Part shown: piece by piece, positions 20,342-30,888 of the stretch
How the letters are laid out: each line of letters starts with the position of its first letter
How positions within the stretch are numbered: position 1 is the stretch's first letter
Position numbers and translations under genes: made by a program
Origin: Cognatishimia activa
GTDB taxonomy: Bacteria; Pseudomonadota; Alphaproteobacteria; Rhodobacterales; Rhodobacteraceae
Reading direction: 5' to 3'
Assembly: GCF_017798205.1 (NCBI RefSeq)
Contig: NZ_CP060010.1
Span: 1,054,001 to 1,118,000 of the forward strand
Length of the DNA stretch: 64,000 bases
The notes under the pieces: generated by a model
Seen by the model: the letters and a program-made list of their open reading frames with translations, nothing else
Databases searched by the model: none
What the model was told of the DNA's origin: nothing

Positions 20342-20359
20342 ATTGTTTGCCAACAGATT

Positions 20360-20436
<77 letters not shown>

Positions 20437-20577
20437 AAAACAGACCGGCAGGTCTGTGACTTAACGAAGAGATATGAGGACGGCCTGGCCGAGTTTGACC
20501 AACTATTGTTGATCTATATGTCCATATTGGACTGCTAAGTGTTCCACGACGTTGGACCAAGTCAATGTTCTAGGAAC

Positions 20578-22052
<1,475 letters not shown>

Positions 22053-22300
22053 AAACGATGTTACCATCGTATCCTTAACGTCTGAACCTCTGCACATCAC
22101 TGACATTCCCCTCGTCACAAGAGGAATGGCAATCCAACCTTCCCGGCAGGAAAAGTTGGAATAAACTGTTTGTGTACTTCAGTTTCCAAAGAAACAAAAA
22201 GTCCGACAAACAGTGAAGCTGTTAATTCCATCATCGAGCCGAAGCCCTAGGAACCAGATATACAGAAGTCCGTCTGTCGATTACAAACCAAACCGCCCGC

Positions 22301-22329
22301 ATATCTCTTCGATATCATCACAATGTCAA
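22301..22329 (-). promoter_or_regulatory. Candidate rrn promoter, proximal
   Basis: Minus strand: a perfect -35 TTGACA (22329-22324), 17 nt, AGATAT (22306-22301). The -10 is poor, but the location about 250 nt upstream of 16S and the perfect -35 fit an rRNA promoter. Confidence 0.45.
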
Positions 22330-22465
22330 AAAACGTGGCCAGCCAAAAACCAACCGAAGAGACAAACAAGACCAGATGCGCCCTAACTTCCGGCGCGCCC
22401 CGCCTCACCAACCTCAAGAATTTGTCCAGAACCGCGTCGCCGCCGCTCCGGTGAGGGGCGTTCTA

Positions 22466-22471
22466 CGTATA
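22466..22471 (-). promoter_or_regulatory. Candidate rrn promoter -10, distal
   Basis: Minus strand TATACG followed by TAGAACGCCCC, a GC-rich stretch like the discriminator of stringently controlled rRNA promoters. No convincing -35 at 17 nt; weak call. Confidence 0.3.
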
Positions 22472-22612
22472 AGGCGCAGAGGGCGCAAGAGGTTTTTTTA
22501 GAAATCTGACAAATTTCTGGCTTATCGCTGATGTTTGCCAGTTTTGAGGGCGCCGATAGGTCAGCCGGGCTGCCAATGTTTAGGAAATCTTCAATTTCCG
22601 GAGCAATTCTTG

Positions 22613-22656
22613 CCAAAAAATCGCGCGCCGCGTGGAATCAATGCGCACGGCGCGCC
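22613..22656 (-). terminator. Terminator of the SCP2-type thiolase gene
   Basis: Minus strand: GGCGCGCCG ... CGGCGCGC separated by about 17 nt, then ATTTTTTGG. It starts about 14 nt past the stop codon and keeps thiolase transcription out of the rRNA operon. Confidence 0.75.
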
Positions 22657-22669
22657 TATTCGGTGCCCT

Positions 22670-23830
22670 TTACGCGCGATTCTCAAGAATCGAGCAGAAG
22701 TTCGCGACGCCAGATCCGCCCATATTGAACACCATTCCCAGATTAGCGTGCGACAATTGCATATCACCCGCCGCGCCGGAAAGCTGTTGCGCCGCCAGCA
22801 CATGCATCGACACTCCGGTCGCGCCCACAGGATGCCCTTTGGCTTTCAGGCCACCAGACACATTCACTGGAAGTTTCCCGTCCGGCAGAACCATGCCCTC
22901 GTTAATGGCACGCGCGCCCTGCCCTTTCGGAGCCAGACCCATTGCTTCATAAATCAACAACTCGGCGATCGTGAAGCAATCATGGACTTCGGCAAAACTA
23001 ATATCATCCAGCGTGACACCCGCCGCGCCTAGAGACGTATGGATCGCTTTGGACGGACCTTCAAAGGCCAGAACATCACGCCGTGACATGGGCAGATAGT
23101 CATTAATATGAGTCGCAGCGCGGAACCCAATGTTATGGGCCATGTCTTCGGCCACATCATCGGCCGCGAGGATGATCGCAGCTGCACCATCGGAAATCAG
23201 GGAACAATCCGTCATGCGCAAAGGAGCCGCAATGATTGGATTGCGATCGGACACAGTATTGCAGGCCTCAAAGCCCACATCTTTGCGCAGATGCGCCAGG
23301 GGATTGTTCAGAGCATTCGCATGGTTTTTCGCAGCGATACGCGCAAGCGTGGCGGATTGGTCACCATATTCTTGGAAATAGGCCTGGGCAAAACGGGCAA
23401 AGATCTGAGGGAAAGACGTCCCCGCCTCTTCTTTTTGATAGGAGGCACTGCCCAGAGCTTCGGTGACACCCTCGGTCGTCTGCGAGGTCATTTTCTCGGC
23501 ACCGATCACAAGTGCGACTTTCGCTTGACCCGCCTGAATGGCCGCGCGCGCAGAATAGAGCGCCGCTGCTCCCGAAGCACAGGCGTTCTCAACCCGCGTA
23601 GCCGGTGTAAAGCGCATTGCTTCATCGGCATGCAGCGCGAGTGAGGATGCAAAACCATCAGGAACCAGACCGGCGTTGAAATTACCCAACCAAATGCCGT
23701 CAATGTCTGCATAGTCGACACCCGCATGGGCCACGGCCTCTTTGGTGACGTCGACGATCATGTCTTCTAAGGTCGAGTCTTCGAGACGACCGAATTTAGT
23801 GTGACCCCAGCCTACAATGCGCGCATCCAT
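22670..23830 (-). CDS. Thiolase-family acetyl-CoA acetyltransferase (SCP2-type)
   Basis: 386 residues. Seen: the nucleophilic Cys84 in RVENACASGAAAL, the active-site His in EVHDCFTIAELL, and the C-terminal GGLKAKGHPVGATG. The HDCFT phrase (in place of NEAFA) and the short loop put it in the SCP2/sterol-carrier thiolase branch rather than the FadA branch. That branch includes acyl-CoA acetyltransferases and sterol- or acetone-pathway enzymes lacking the usual second Cys. Transcribed alone between the rRNA operon and galU, so the pathway is unclear. The start codon is followed by a clean MDARIVGWGHTKFGR. Confidence 0.85.
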   Translation of the reverse strand: MDARIVGWGHTKFGRLEDSTLEDMIVDVTKEAVAHAGVDYADIDGIWLGNFNAGLVPDGFASSLALHADEAMRFTPATRVENACASGAAALYSARAAIQAGQAKVALVIGAEKMTSQTTEGVTEALGSASYQKEEAGTSFPQIFARFAQAYFQEYGDQSATLARIAAKNHANALNNPLAHLRKDVGFEACNTVSDRNPIIAAPLRMTDCSLISDGAAAIILAADDVAEDMAHNIGFRAATHINDYLPMSRRDVLAFEGPSKAIHTSLGAAGVTLDDISFAEVHDCFTIAELLIYEAMGLAPKGQGARAINEGMVLPDGKLPVNVSGGLKAKGHPVGATGVSMHVLAAQQLSGAAGDMQLSHANLGMVFNMGGSGVANFCSILENRA

Positions 23831-24044
23831 ATATTTTCCTCCATTTTGCAGCCGCAGCGTAACCCCAAAAGCGCAATTCTCAACCGTATCGACGTGGCGT
23901 CTTAAGGTTCGCTACGTTACGTTCCAAACCATTCGAGTGGGGAAAACCGCCACAAATTCTCCACGACTTCATACTGGTTTTGGCCCAATCCTTGATATAC
24001 CCAAAAAACAACAGGCAAAGCTTATCGTAAGAGTGAACAGTAGG

Positions 24045-24929
24045 ATGAAGAATAAAGTCACCAAAGCCATTTTTCCCGTGGCGGGTTTGGGCACTCGGTT
24101 TTTGCCCGCAACCAAGTCCGTTCCCAAGGAAATCATGACTCTAGTGGATCGCCCTTTGGTGCAATATGCGATTGATGAGGCCCGGGCGGCAGGGATTGAG
24201 GATTTCATCTTTGTCACCTCGCGCGGCAAGGACGCGCTTGAGGATTATTTTGACCGCGCGCCGAACCTTGAAGCTGAGCTTGAGGCCAAGGGCAAAACCG
24301 ATCTCTTGGACATTCTAGAACAGACAAACATGGGCTCCGGCCAGATTGCCTATCTGCGTCAGCACAAGGCCCTTGGCCTTGGTCATGCGGTCTGGTGCGC
24401 GCGCCGCCTGATCGGAAACGAACCGGTCGCCGTTATGCTTCCCGACGATGTGATCGCCGCGGAAAAGCCATGTCTTCAGCAGATGGTCGAGGCCTATGCC
24501 GACGTCGGAGGCAATATGGTGGCCGCGATGGAAGTTCCTGGCGAGCAGACCTCGTCCTTCGGTATTCTGGATGTGGAGAAAGACGCCAAAGGGCCGGTGT
24601 TGCCTGTGAAATCCATGGTTGAAAAACCGCCAAAGGGGACAGAACCCTCCAATCTCGCCGTGATCGGTCGCTATATCCTTGCGCCGGAAATCATGGGCCA
24701 ATTGGACAATGTAGGCAAAGGCGCTGGCGGTGAGATCCAACTGACCGACGCAATTGCTGCAGAGATCGCCAGCCCGCGCCCAGTGACCGGCTTTTGCTTT
24801 GAAGGCACGCGGTTTGATTGTGGCTCTAAGGCTGGGTTTTTGCAGGCAACCGTGGCGTTTGCTTTGGATCGGCTAGAGTTGCGTGATGATCTGGCGGGCT
24901 ATCTGAAACAGATCGCGCCGACTCTGTGA
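24045..24929 (+). CDS. galU: UTP-glucose-1-phosphate uridylyltransferase GalU
   Basis: 294 residues from the ATG at 24045; a longer in-frame extension upstream has no family match and overlaps the divergent thiolase start. Makes UDP-glucose for polysaccharide and envelope synthesis. Seen: nucleotide-binding FPVAGLGTRFLPATKSVPKE, then RPLVQYAIDEA, LGLGHAVWCAR, VMLPDDVI and the sugar-phosphate site FDCGSKAGFLQATVAFAL. It converges on kdsB, with a short hairpin between them. Confidence 0.95.
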   Translation: MKNKVTKAIFPVAGLGTRFLPATKSVPKEIMTLVDRPLVQYAIDEARAAGIEDFIFVTSRGKDALEDYFDRAPNLEAELEAKGKTDLLDILEQTNMGSGQIAYLRQHKALGLGHAVWCARRLIGNEPVAVMLPDDVIAAEKPCLQQMVEAYADVGGNMVAAMEVPGEQTSSFGILDVEKDAKGPVLPVKSMVEKPPKGTEPSNLAVIGRYILAPEIMGQLDNVGKGAGGEIQLTDAIAAEIASPRPVTGFCFEGTRFDCGSKAGFLQATVAFALDRLELRDDLAGYLKQIAPTL

Positions 24930-24956
24930 TTGCGGCGGCGGCGGGGTAATCGGTGT

Positions 24957-24974
24957 GGCGGGCTGAAGCCCGCC
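24957..24974. repeat. Palindromic element GGCGGGC-TGAA-GCCCGCC between galU and kdsB
   Basis: A 7-bp perfect stem with tetraloop, flanked by GT and CTAC, ending exactly at the kdsB stop. The unit resembles short dispersed palindromes found in many proteobacterial genomes. It may also act as a shared transcription stop, but there is no T-run. Confidence 0.6.
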
Positions 24975-25769
24975 CTACTGCAGATCGCGTAGAACGCTTT
25001 CGATGCGAGGGACATCTTCGGGGTTGTTCAACTCCCAGAATACACGCCCTTTGCCGTCGACTTCGACGCAGCGCACCGTGGTGCCATTATAAAGGAACCG
25101 CAACTGCTCGAGTCCTTCTAGGGTTTCCAACTGGCTCACGGGCCAAGAGGAATAGGCCGCCAAGGCTTCGGGGCGATAAGCATAGACGCCCACGTGGTGA
25201 TAAACCGGAATGTCGGTGTCAGGCACCTTGTCCGGATCGATAAAGGGCAAGACCTCTTTCGAGAAATAGATCGCATGGCCTTTGGCGTTGAACACCGCCG
25301 TCGTGCCTCCGACGCGGCCGGCTTTGCGATCCTCGACAAAGTGGCCATAGGTCAGCGCATCGCATTGCGAAACAGGTGTCGCGACCTGAGCCTCTGGGTC
25401 AGATTTCATTGCCGCGATGAGATCCTCGACAAACCAAGCAGGTGTCAAAGGCGCATCGCCTTGCAGGTTCACGATCAAATCCGCATCCAGCCCCGCTTTA
25501 GCCAAAGCATCCGCGCAGCGCGCCGTGCCATTCTCACAGGATTCTGAGGTTATAATTACCTCGGCCCCAAAGGCCTCGGCGGCGTCTTTGATGCGGTCGT
25601 CATCGGTTGCCACATAGACAGCATCCACGCCAGCAACGCCAATCGCTGCCTCCCAACTCATTTGGATCAGGGACTTCTTGGTGCCGTCCTTTTGGGTAAG
25701 CTCCGCCAAGGGCTTGCCGGGATAGCGAGAGGACGCATAGCGTGCAGGGATCAGGATAACTGTCTTCAT
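24975..25769 (-). CDS. kdsB: CMP-Kdo synthetase KdsB
   Basis: 264 residues from the ATG at 25769 (GAGG 8 nt upstream); an in-frame TTG two codons earlier is less likely. Activates 3-deoxy-D-manno-octulosonate with CTP for lipopolysaccharide inner core or capsule. Seen: ILIPARYASSRYPGKPLAEL, the Mg-binding NLQGDAPL, and DIPVYHHVGVYAYRPEAL with LETLEGLEQLRFLYNG. The insertion with TQKDGTKKSLIQMSW places it near the capsule-type KpsU/KdsB branch. It lies 11 nt after kdsD and is probably co-transcribed. Confidence 0.92.
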   Translation of the reverse strand: MKTVILIPARYASSRYPGKPLAELTQKDGTKKSLIQMSWEAAIGVAGVDAVYVATDDDRIKDAAEAFGAEVIITSESCENGTARCADALAKAGLDADLIVNLQGDAPLTPAWFVEDLIAAMKSDPEAQVATPVSQCDALTYGHFVEDRKAGRVGGTTAVFNAKGHAIYFSKEVLPFIDPDKVPDTDIPVYHHVGVYAYRPEALAAYSSWPVSQLETLEGLEQLRFLYNGTTVRCVEVDGKGRVFWELNNPEDVPRIESVLRDLQ

Positions 25770-25780
25770 GCTCAAATCCT

Positions 25781-26746
25781 CTAGGCCACGCCAGCGCGCA
25801 GCAAATCATGGACATGCAAAATACCAACCGGCGCACCCGAGGCATCCACCACAGGCAAAGCGGTAATCTTGCGTTCGTTCACAATTGCAAGCGCTTTGGC
25901 GGCCAGCATGTCAGGCTCTATTTTGGTTGGATCCGTATTGGCGATCTCACGCGCAGATTTGCCAAGCAGGCTGTCCATATTGCGACGAAGGTCCCCATCT
26001 GTAATGACACCTTCGAGCTTGCCGTCGGCCACAACAAAGGCCACGCCGAACCCGCCGGATGTCATCGTCAGCAACACCTCAGACATAGGGTCATCCGGCG
26101 CCACGACCGGCAGTTGATCCACACCATGCATCAGATCCGCAACGCGGCTCATTTGGCTGCCGAGTTTACCGCCTGGGTGAAACACCTGAAACTGATCAGC
26201 ATCAAACCCACGTTTCTCCATCACCGCCACCGACAAAGCATCGCCCAGCGCGAGCGTCAGCGTTGTTGACGTGGTCGGAGCCTTGCCGATCGCGCAGACC
26301 TCGGGCGCTTTTGGCAATGCCAGTTTGTAGTCTGCCGCCTGCATCAAAACACTGTCAGGATTAGACGAAATCGCAATCAGCGGAATATTAAAGCGGCGGG
26401 TATAAAGCGTGATATCTCGCAACTCGGCGGTCTCGCCAGAATTCGAAATCAGAATGCAAATGTCATGCGAGGTCACCATGCCCAGATCGCCATGGCTCGC
26501 CTCGGACCCATGCACGAAATAGGAAGGCGTCCCGGTGCTTGCCAATGTCGCCGCGATCTTGCGCCCGATATGGCCGGATTTCCCGACGCCAGACACGACA
26601 ACACGTCCATCGATTTCCAAAATCCGCTCAACAGCCGGCACAAAATCCGGCGGCAGTTCCTCGGCCATTAGATAAAGCGCGTCCGCCTCTTTTCGAAGCG
26701 CCTGTTTCGCAATGCCCTCAACAGAGCCGGTCTTTGGATCAGACAT
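25781..26746 (-). CDS. kdsD: Arabinose-5-phosphate isomerase KdsD/KpsF
   Basis: 321 residues. Converts ribulose 5-phosphate to arabinose 5-phosphate, the first Kdo precursor. Seen: a SIS domain (about residues 30-180) with VVVSGVGKSGHIGRKIAATL, HGSEASHGDLGM, ISNSGETAEL and APTTSTTLTLALGDAL, then two CBS domains (about 205-320) with FVVADGKLEGVITDGDLRR and ALPVVDASGAPVGILHVHDL. Catalytic His and Glu positions within the SIS domain are kept. Forms a two-gene Kdo unit with kdsB; kdsA and kdsC are not in the window. Confidence 0.93.
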   Translation of the reverse strand: MSDPKTGSVEGIAKQALRKEADALYLMAEELPPDFVPAVERILEIDGRVVVSGVGKSGHIGRKIAATLASTGTPSYFVHGSEASHGDLGMVTSHDICILISNSGETAELRDITLYTRRFNIPLIAISSNPDSVLMQAADYKLALPKAPEVCAIGKAPTTSTTLTLALGDALSVAVMEKRGFDADQFQVFHPGGKLGSQMSRVADLMHGVDQLPVVAPDDPMSEVLLTMTSGGFGVAFVVADGKLEGVITDGDLRRNMDSLLGKSAREIANTDPTKIEPDMLAAKALAIVNERKITALPVVDASGAPVGILHVHDLLRAGVA

Positions 26747-26870
26747 AGATGTCCTGGATGGCTTGGCCCATCCACCTCATTACAGTTCGTGATCCTCTAT
26801 TGGCACGAATTGCGGGTGATTTCCTAGTGCGGAAATGGTTGGTGCTTCACCAACGAAACCTGCACCACGT

Positions 26871-27431
26871 TCAGCGTTTGACCAAATTCAAAAAGGCGAT
26901 CTTGCAGGCCCGAAGCCTCTTTCGCATATGGTCTGAGGACTCTGCCCCGTATTTGGCTGTTTTCCCCGAATAAAACAGGAAATCCGCGAGATCCTGATGC
27001 GACAAATCCGGATCGACGCTTTCTACACCCTGCTGCTCGAACATTTCGATGAACATGTTTTCCCAGGCCAGTTGGCCCTTCTGCATCTCTTCGGCCGCGA
27101 TGTGATGCAGGCCTTCTAAAAGCTCGGCGATGTCTGGGTATGTTTGAACAATTTCATACCACCGCAAAGGCCCAACCTCGTGAAAGATGTCGATGCGCTC
27201 TTCCAGCGATGCAGATTTCTCCCAAGCCGCGCGGACTTCGGCGATAGTTTTCTCAGTTTCAAGCCTCACCGTTGCGCGCAGAATATCATTTTTTGTTGCA
27301 AAGGCATTATACACCGTTTGCCGGGCCACACCCGCTGCCTCTGCGATGTCACCCATGGTGGTCTTTGAAACCCCATATTTCGCAAAAACCGTCTGAGCGG
27401 CGTCAAGGATGCTGAGTTCTCTTTTGTTCAT
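26871..27431 (-). CDS. TetR-family regulator, divergent from the molybdenum hydroxylase genes
   Basis: 186 residues from the ATG at 27431 (AGG before it); the ATG at 27452 is also possible and adds seven residues. Seen: TetR DNA-binding domain, residues 1-50, with [20 protein letters not shown] and [19 protein letters not shown]. The ligand domain has no recognisable specificity. It lies 102 nt from the start of the 2Fe-2S subunit gene, and a 22-bp inverted repeat sits between them (27485-27506). Probably represses the hydroxylase operon and itself. Confidence 0.87.
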   Translation of the reverse strand: MNKRELSILDAAQTVFAKYGVSKTTMGDIAEAAGVARQTVYNAFATKNDILRATVRLETEKTIAEVRAAWEKSASLEERIDIFHEVGPLRWYEIVQTYPDIAELLEGLHHIAAEEMQKGQLAWENMFIEMFEQQGVESVDPDLSHQDLADFLFYSGKTAKYGAESSDHMRKRLRACKIAFLNLVKR

Positions 27432-27484
27432 AACCTGGGTTTGACATTTCATTGGGAATCCGTCAATTTACAAAAATACATTAA

Positions 27485-27506
27485 ATGTCCAAACTTTCAT
27501 GGACAT
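27485..27506. promoter_or_regulatory. Candidate TetR operator
   Basis: ATGTCCA - 8 nt - TGGACAT: perfect 7-bp arms in the region between the divergent TetR gene and the hydroxylase operon, 27 nt upstream of the latter's ATG. Confidence 0.5.
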
Positions 27507-27533
27507 CCTCAGCCAGCATATAAAGAGGCTAGC

Positions 27534-27995
27534 ATGCAACTTACGATCAACGGTACCTCCCACGAAGTGGACGTCGAAGACGACATGCCACTGCTCTGGG
27601 TTCTTCGCGATGAACTTGGTTTAACTGGAACAAAATACGGCTGCGGCGTTGCACAATGCGGAGCCTGCACCGTGCATATGGACGGCGTTGCTGTCCGGAG
27701 CTGTCAGGTCGCTGCAGCCTCTGCCGATGGCGCAGACATCACAACTATCGAAGGGCTGGGAACGCCTGCCTCACTACATGCCGTACAAGAAGCTTGGGTC
27801 GAGAATCAGGTCGCGCAATGTGGGTATTGTCAGTCAGGCCAGATCATGCAGGCCGCTGCGCTGCTAGACATGAACGATGCGCCAAGTGATGAAGAAATCG
27901 ACATCGTCATGGGCGGCAACCTCTGCCGCTGTGGCACCTATCCACGCATCCGCGCCGCTGTTCACAGCGCCGCCGCGAAAATCCGGGAGGCATAA
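27534..27995 (+). CDS. 2Fe-2S subunit of a molybdenum hydroxylase (IorA type)
   Basis: 153 residues from the ATG at 27534 (AGAGG 5 nt upstream). Small subunit that carries electrons from the molybdenum site. Seen: plant-type [2Fe-2S] ligands Cys37, 42, 45 and 57 ([17 protein letters not shown]) and the second cluster Cys96, 99, 131 and 133 ([26 protein letters not shown]). Size and spacing match isoquinoline 1-oxidoreductase alpha subunits and related aldehyde oxidases. It has no signal peptide of its own, so it is presumably carried across the membrane by the Tat-targeted large subunit. Spacing to that gene is 2 nt. Confidence 0.93.
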   Translation: MQLTINGTSHEVDVEDDMPLLWVLRDELGLTGTKYGCGVAQCGACTVHMDGVAVRSCQVAAASADGADITTIEGLGTPASLHAVQEAWVENQVAQCGYCQSGQIMQAAALLDMNDAPSDEEIDIVMGGNLCRCGTYPRIRAAVHSAAAKIREA

Positions 27996-27997
27996 TT

Positions 27998-30244
27998 ATG
28001 GGTCGTCTCCGTACAATCACACGTCGTAGCTTTCTGGTTGGATCTGTCGCCGTCGGCGGCGCAGTTGCTTTCGGGACCTATCGCGCCTTCGCGCCCTTTG
28101 AAAACCCGAACGAAGAAGACCTTGCGAGCGGGTCCGCCACCTTTAATCCTTGGGTAGTCATCGATTCAGACAAGATCACTCTGATCGCAACCCATGCGGA
28201 CAAAGGTCAGGGTGTTCAATCCACGCAGGCTTCTTTGATTGCAGAGGAACTCGACGTTGAACTGGATCAAGTCGAGATCAGTTTTGGCGTTCCAAGCCCA
28301 GCTTACGCCAATGAGGGCATTGCTGACGCCATGGCGGGTTTCCCGCTCTATGACTACAGCGACTCGGCAGAACGCATGCGGGGTTTCGTAAACGGCGCGA
28401 TGCGTGCAGCATTGCCGATGATGACGACTGGCGGCTCTTCGGCCATGCCAGACGTTTTCGACAAACTGCGCAACGCAGGCGCAACCGCGCGCGAGACGCT
28501 GAAACTGGCGGCATCACAAGTCTCAGGCGTGCCGGTGGATCAGCTGAAAACAGCCAAGGGTGCGGTGATCCTGCCCGACGGCTCCGAGCTGAGCTACACC
28601 TCGCTGGCCGGCACCGCCGCCGAAATCGAACCCGTTCGGTTTGTCGAACTCCGTCAGCCTTCTGAATGGCGCATCCTCGGCAAATCCCATGGCCGGACGG
28701 ACATGCTGCCAAAATGTACCGGCACGCTGGAGTATGGCATCGATTTCGAAATCGAGAACATGGTGCATGCGACGGTTAAGACAAACCCGAACAAGGGCGC
28801 AGCGATGAAGTCCTTCGACGCGGCCGAGGCCCGTCAGATGCGCGGCATTCAGGATGTCTTTGAAATCACCAACGGTGTCGCCGTCATTGCGAATAACACC
28901 TGGCGCGCGATCAAAGCGGCGAACACGATTTCCTTTGAGTGGGAAAAGCCGAACTACCCTCTAGAGCAAGCCGAACATTGGGCCGTTCTGGAAGAGGCCA
29001 TCGGTAAAGAAGAGCATCTGAACGCAGAAGCGCGTGAAGTTGGCGATGTTGAGACCGCCGAAGGTACTGAGGTCAAAGGCGACTATCGCTCTCCTTATGT
29101 AGCCCACGCACCGCTGGAGCCTCTGACAGCAACGATCCTCGTGACCGACGATCGTGTGGACATCTGGACAGGTCACCAAGTTCAGCAAATGGTTGAAACC
29201 GTGGTCGCCGAAATCAGCGGAATCGACGTTGAAGATGTGCATCTGCACAATATGTTCATCGGCGGCAGCTTTGGTCACCGGCTCGAGTTTGACTACATCC
29301 GTCAGGCCGCAGAGATCGCGACCAAACTCAAAGGCACACCAGTCAAACTGACCTATTCCCGCGAAGAAGACTTCGTGCAGGACTTCCCACGCCACATCAC
29401 AATCGGGCGCGGTATCGGCAAACACAAAGACGGTAAAGTCACCTCGATGAATGTCGATATTTGTGGGGCCTCGGTTCTGGCGTCTCAGATGGGACGCATG
29501 GGCATGAGTCTGCCAATGGCAGACACCCAGTTGCACGAAGGCGCATGGGACTATCCGATGCTGAACCTGAACAACAACCGGGTGCGCTCGTTCCGGGTCG
29601 ACAATCTTGCACCGACCTCCTCTTGGCGCTCTGTGGGTGCTGCTCCAAACGTGTTCATCTATGACACGCTTCTGGATGAAACCATCCACGCCGCCGGTGC
29701 GGATCCAATGCTAGAACGCATCCGCTTGATGGGCCATGGCCAATCGGAGAAGGTTTTAGAAACCGTCGCCGAGATGTGCTCTTGGAACGGCCACAAGGTC
29801 GGACCAAACACGGGTCGCGGCGTTGCCTATGGCTTTAGCTTCGGCGTTCCAGTTGCAACCGTGGTTCAGGTCACCAACACGCCAAATGGCATCAAGCTGG
29901 ACGAAGTCTGGGTGGCTGCTGACGTGGGCATCGTGATCGATCCGAACAACCTCGACAACCTCGCCACCGGCGGAACGGTCTTTGGCCTTGGTCACGCGAT
30001 CAACTGCGAAATCACCTACGCAGATGGTGTGGCGCAGCAAGAGAACTACTACGACCACGAAGCCATGCGCATCTGGCAATGTCCGACAATCCACTTCAAA
30101 GCCTTGGAGAATATGAAGAAAGTCCGCGGGTTCGGCGAACCTCCGATCCCGCCGGCAGCGCCTGCACTTGGCAACGCAATCTTCGCGGCGACAGGCCAAC
30201 GCCTGCGCGAAATGCCGTTCAATAAATTCGTAGACTTCGTGTGA
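27998..30244 (+). CDS. Molybdopterin subunit, Tat-exported aldehyde/N-heterocycle oxidase (IorB type)
   Basis: 748 residues. Seen: a Tat signal at the start (TRRSFLVGSVAVGG), then the xanthine-dehydrogenase fold in the short IorB form. Cofactor phrases are GGSFGHRLEFDYI, TSSWRSVGAAPNV, VADVGIVIDPNNL-like and the catalytic Glu in VRGFGEPPIPPAAPALGNAI. Known: this branch (isoquinoline oxidoreductase, nicotinate and aldehyde dehydrogenases) lacks a flavin subunit and hands electrons to cytochromes or other periplasmic carriers. A cytochrome gene follows immediately, which supports that. Substrate unknown; aldehydes or N-heterocycles are both possible. Its stop overlaps the next gene's longest frame. 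Confidence 0.9.
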   Translation: MGRLRTITRRSFLVGSVAVGGAVAFGTYRAFAPFENPNEEDLASGSATFNPWVVIDSDKITLIATHADKGQGVQSTQASLIAEELDVELDQVEISFGVPSPAYANEGIADAMAGFPLYDYSDSAERMRGFVNGAMRAALPMMTTGGSSAMPDVFDKLRNAGATARETLKLAASQVSGVPVDQLKTAKGAVILPDGSELSYTSLAGTAAEIEPVRFVELRQPSEWRILGKSHGRTDMLPKCTGTLEYGIDFEIENMVHATVKTNPNKGAAMKSFDAAEARQMRGIQDVFEITNGVAVIANNTWRAIKAANTISFEWEKPNYPLEQAEHWAVLEEAIGKEEHLNAEAREVGDVETAEGTEVKGDYRSPYVAHAPLEPLTATILVTDDRVDIWTGHQVQQMVETVVAEISGIDVEDVHLHNMFIGGSFGHRLEFDYIRQAAEIATKLKGTPVKLTYSREEDFVQDFPRHITIGRGIGKHKDGKVTSMNVDICGASVLASQMGRMGMSLPMADTQLHEGAWDYPMLNLNNNRVRSFRVDNLAPTSSWRSVGAAPNVFIYDTLLDETIHAAGADPMLERIRLMGHGQSEKVLETVAEMCSWNGHKVGPNTGRGVAYGFSFGVPVATVVQVTNTPNGIKLDEVWVAADVGIVIDPNNLDNLATGGTVFGLGHAINCEITYADGVAQQENYYDHEAMRIWQCPTIHFKALENMKKVRGFGEPPIPPAAPALGNAIFAATGQRLREMPFNKFVDFV

Positions 30245-30252
30245 GGCCAGCT

Positions 30253-30876
30253 ATGACAAAGTCACTTATCTCTGGCATCGCTTTGGCGCTCTGCCTGTCG
30301 ACATCTGCTTTCGCCGCTGGCGAAGAAGGTGAAAACGTCACGATCAATCCACCTGCGTCTGTGACCCTGGAAGAAGGCCTCGCGGCTTGGGATCGCGTCT
30401 ACGAAGTCGCGTCCCACCCACGCTGTGCCAACTGCCACACGGGCGAAAGTGATCGCCCCATGTGGTCGGGCCCTGCCTATGGCAAGACCCGCGTTCACGG
30501 CATGAACATCCGCGCTGGCGAAAGCCGGATCGGTGCGGAGTTCTTGCTTTGCTCGACCTGCCACGCCTACCGTGAGGACGGCAACGACGCGCCGCATATG
30601 GCACCGCAAGTTGCCATGAACTGGCAGCTGGCCCCTGTAGAAGCCGACTGGTTCGGCAAGACATCTGACGAGATCTGTACCCAGTTGCGTGACCCGGAAC
30701 TTAACGGCGACCGCGACTATCTGGATCTGGCCAGCCACCTGGATCACGATTTGATCCTGCATTGGGCTTGGAACCCGGGCGGAGGCCGCGAACCCGCGCC
30801 CTATAGCCTGCAGGAACATGTAGATGACATTTTGGCATGGGGCGTCGCCGGATACCCTTGCCACAGCGACAACTAA
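30253..30876 (+). CDS. Periplasmic two-haem c-type cytochrome linked to the hydroxylase
   Basis: 207 residues from the ATG at 30253 (GAGG 6 nt upstream, signal peptide MTKSLISGIALALCLSTSAF with cleavage after AFA). Seen: two CXXCH haem sites, Cys58-His62 (CANCHTG) and Cys100-His104 (CSTCHAY), and several Met/His that could be distal ligands. Most of the chain between and after the sites has no class-I cytochrome shape, so this is not a simple tandem repeat. Placed directly after the molybdenum subunit, it is the likely electron acceptor that links the enzyme to the respiratory chain. Confidence 0.8.
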   Translation: MTKSLISGIALALCLSTSAFAAGEEGENVTINPPASVTLEEGLAAWDRVYEVASHPRCANCHTGESDRPMWSGPAYGKTRVHGMNIRAGESRIGAEFLLCSTCHAYREDGNDAPHMAPQVAMNWQLAPVEADWFGKTSDEICTQLRDPELNGDRDYLDLASHLDHDLILHWAWNPGGGREPAPYSLQEHVDDILAWGVAGYPCHSDN

Positions 30877-30888
30877 GGAATTGAGAAA

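Larger units (their letters stand above)
22053..22612. other. rRNA operon leader and upstream control region
   Basis: About 560 bases with no protein gene. Contains the candidate promoters listed separately and the transcribed leader of 16S. An AGAAAT...ATTTCT hairpin next to a T7 run lies near 22494-22523. The remaining sequence holds short inverted repeats consistent with the 16S processing stem but nothing else recognised. Confidence 0.5.
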
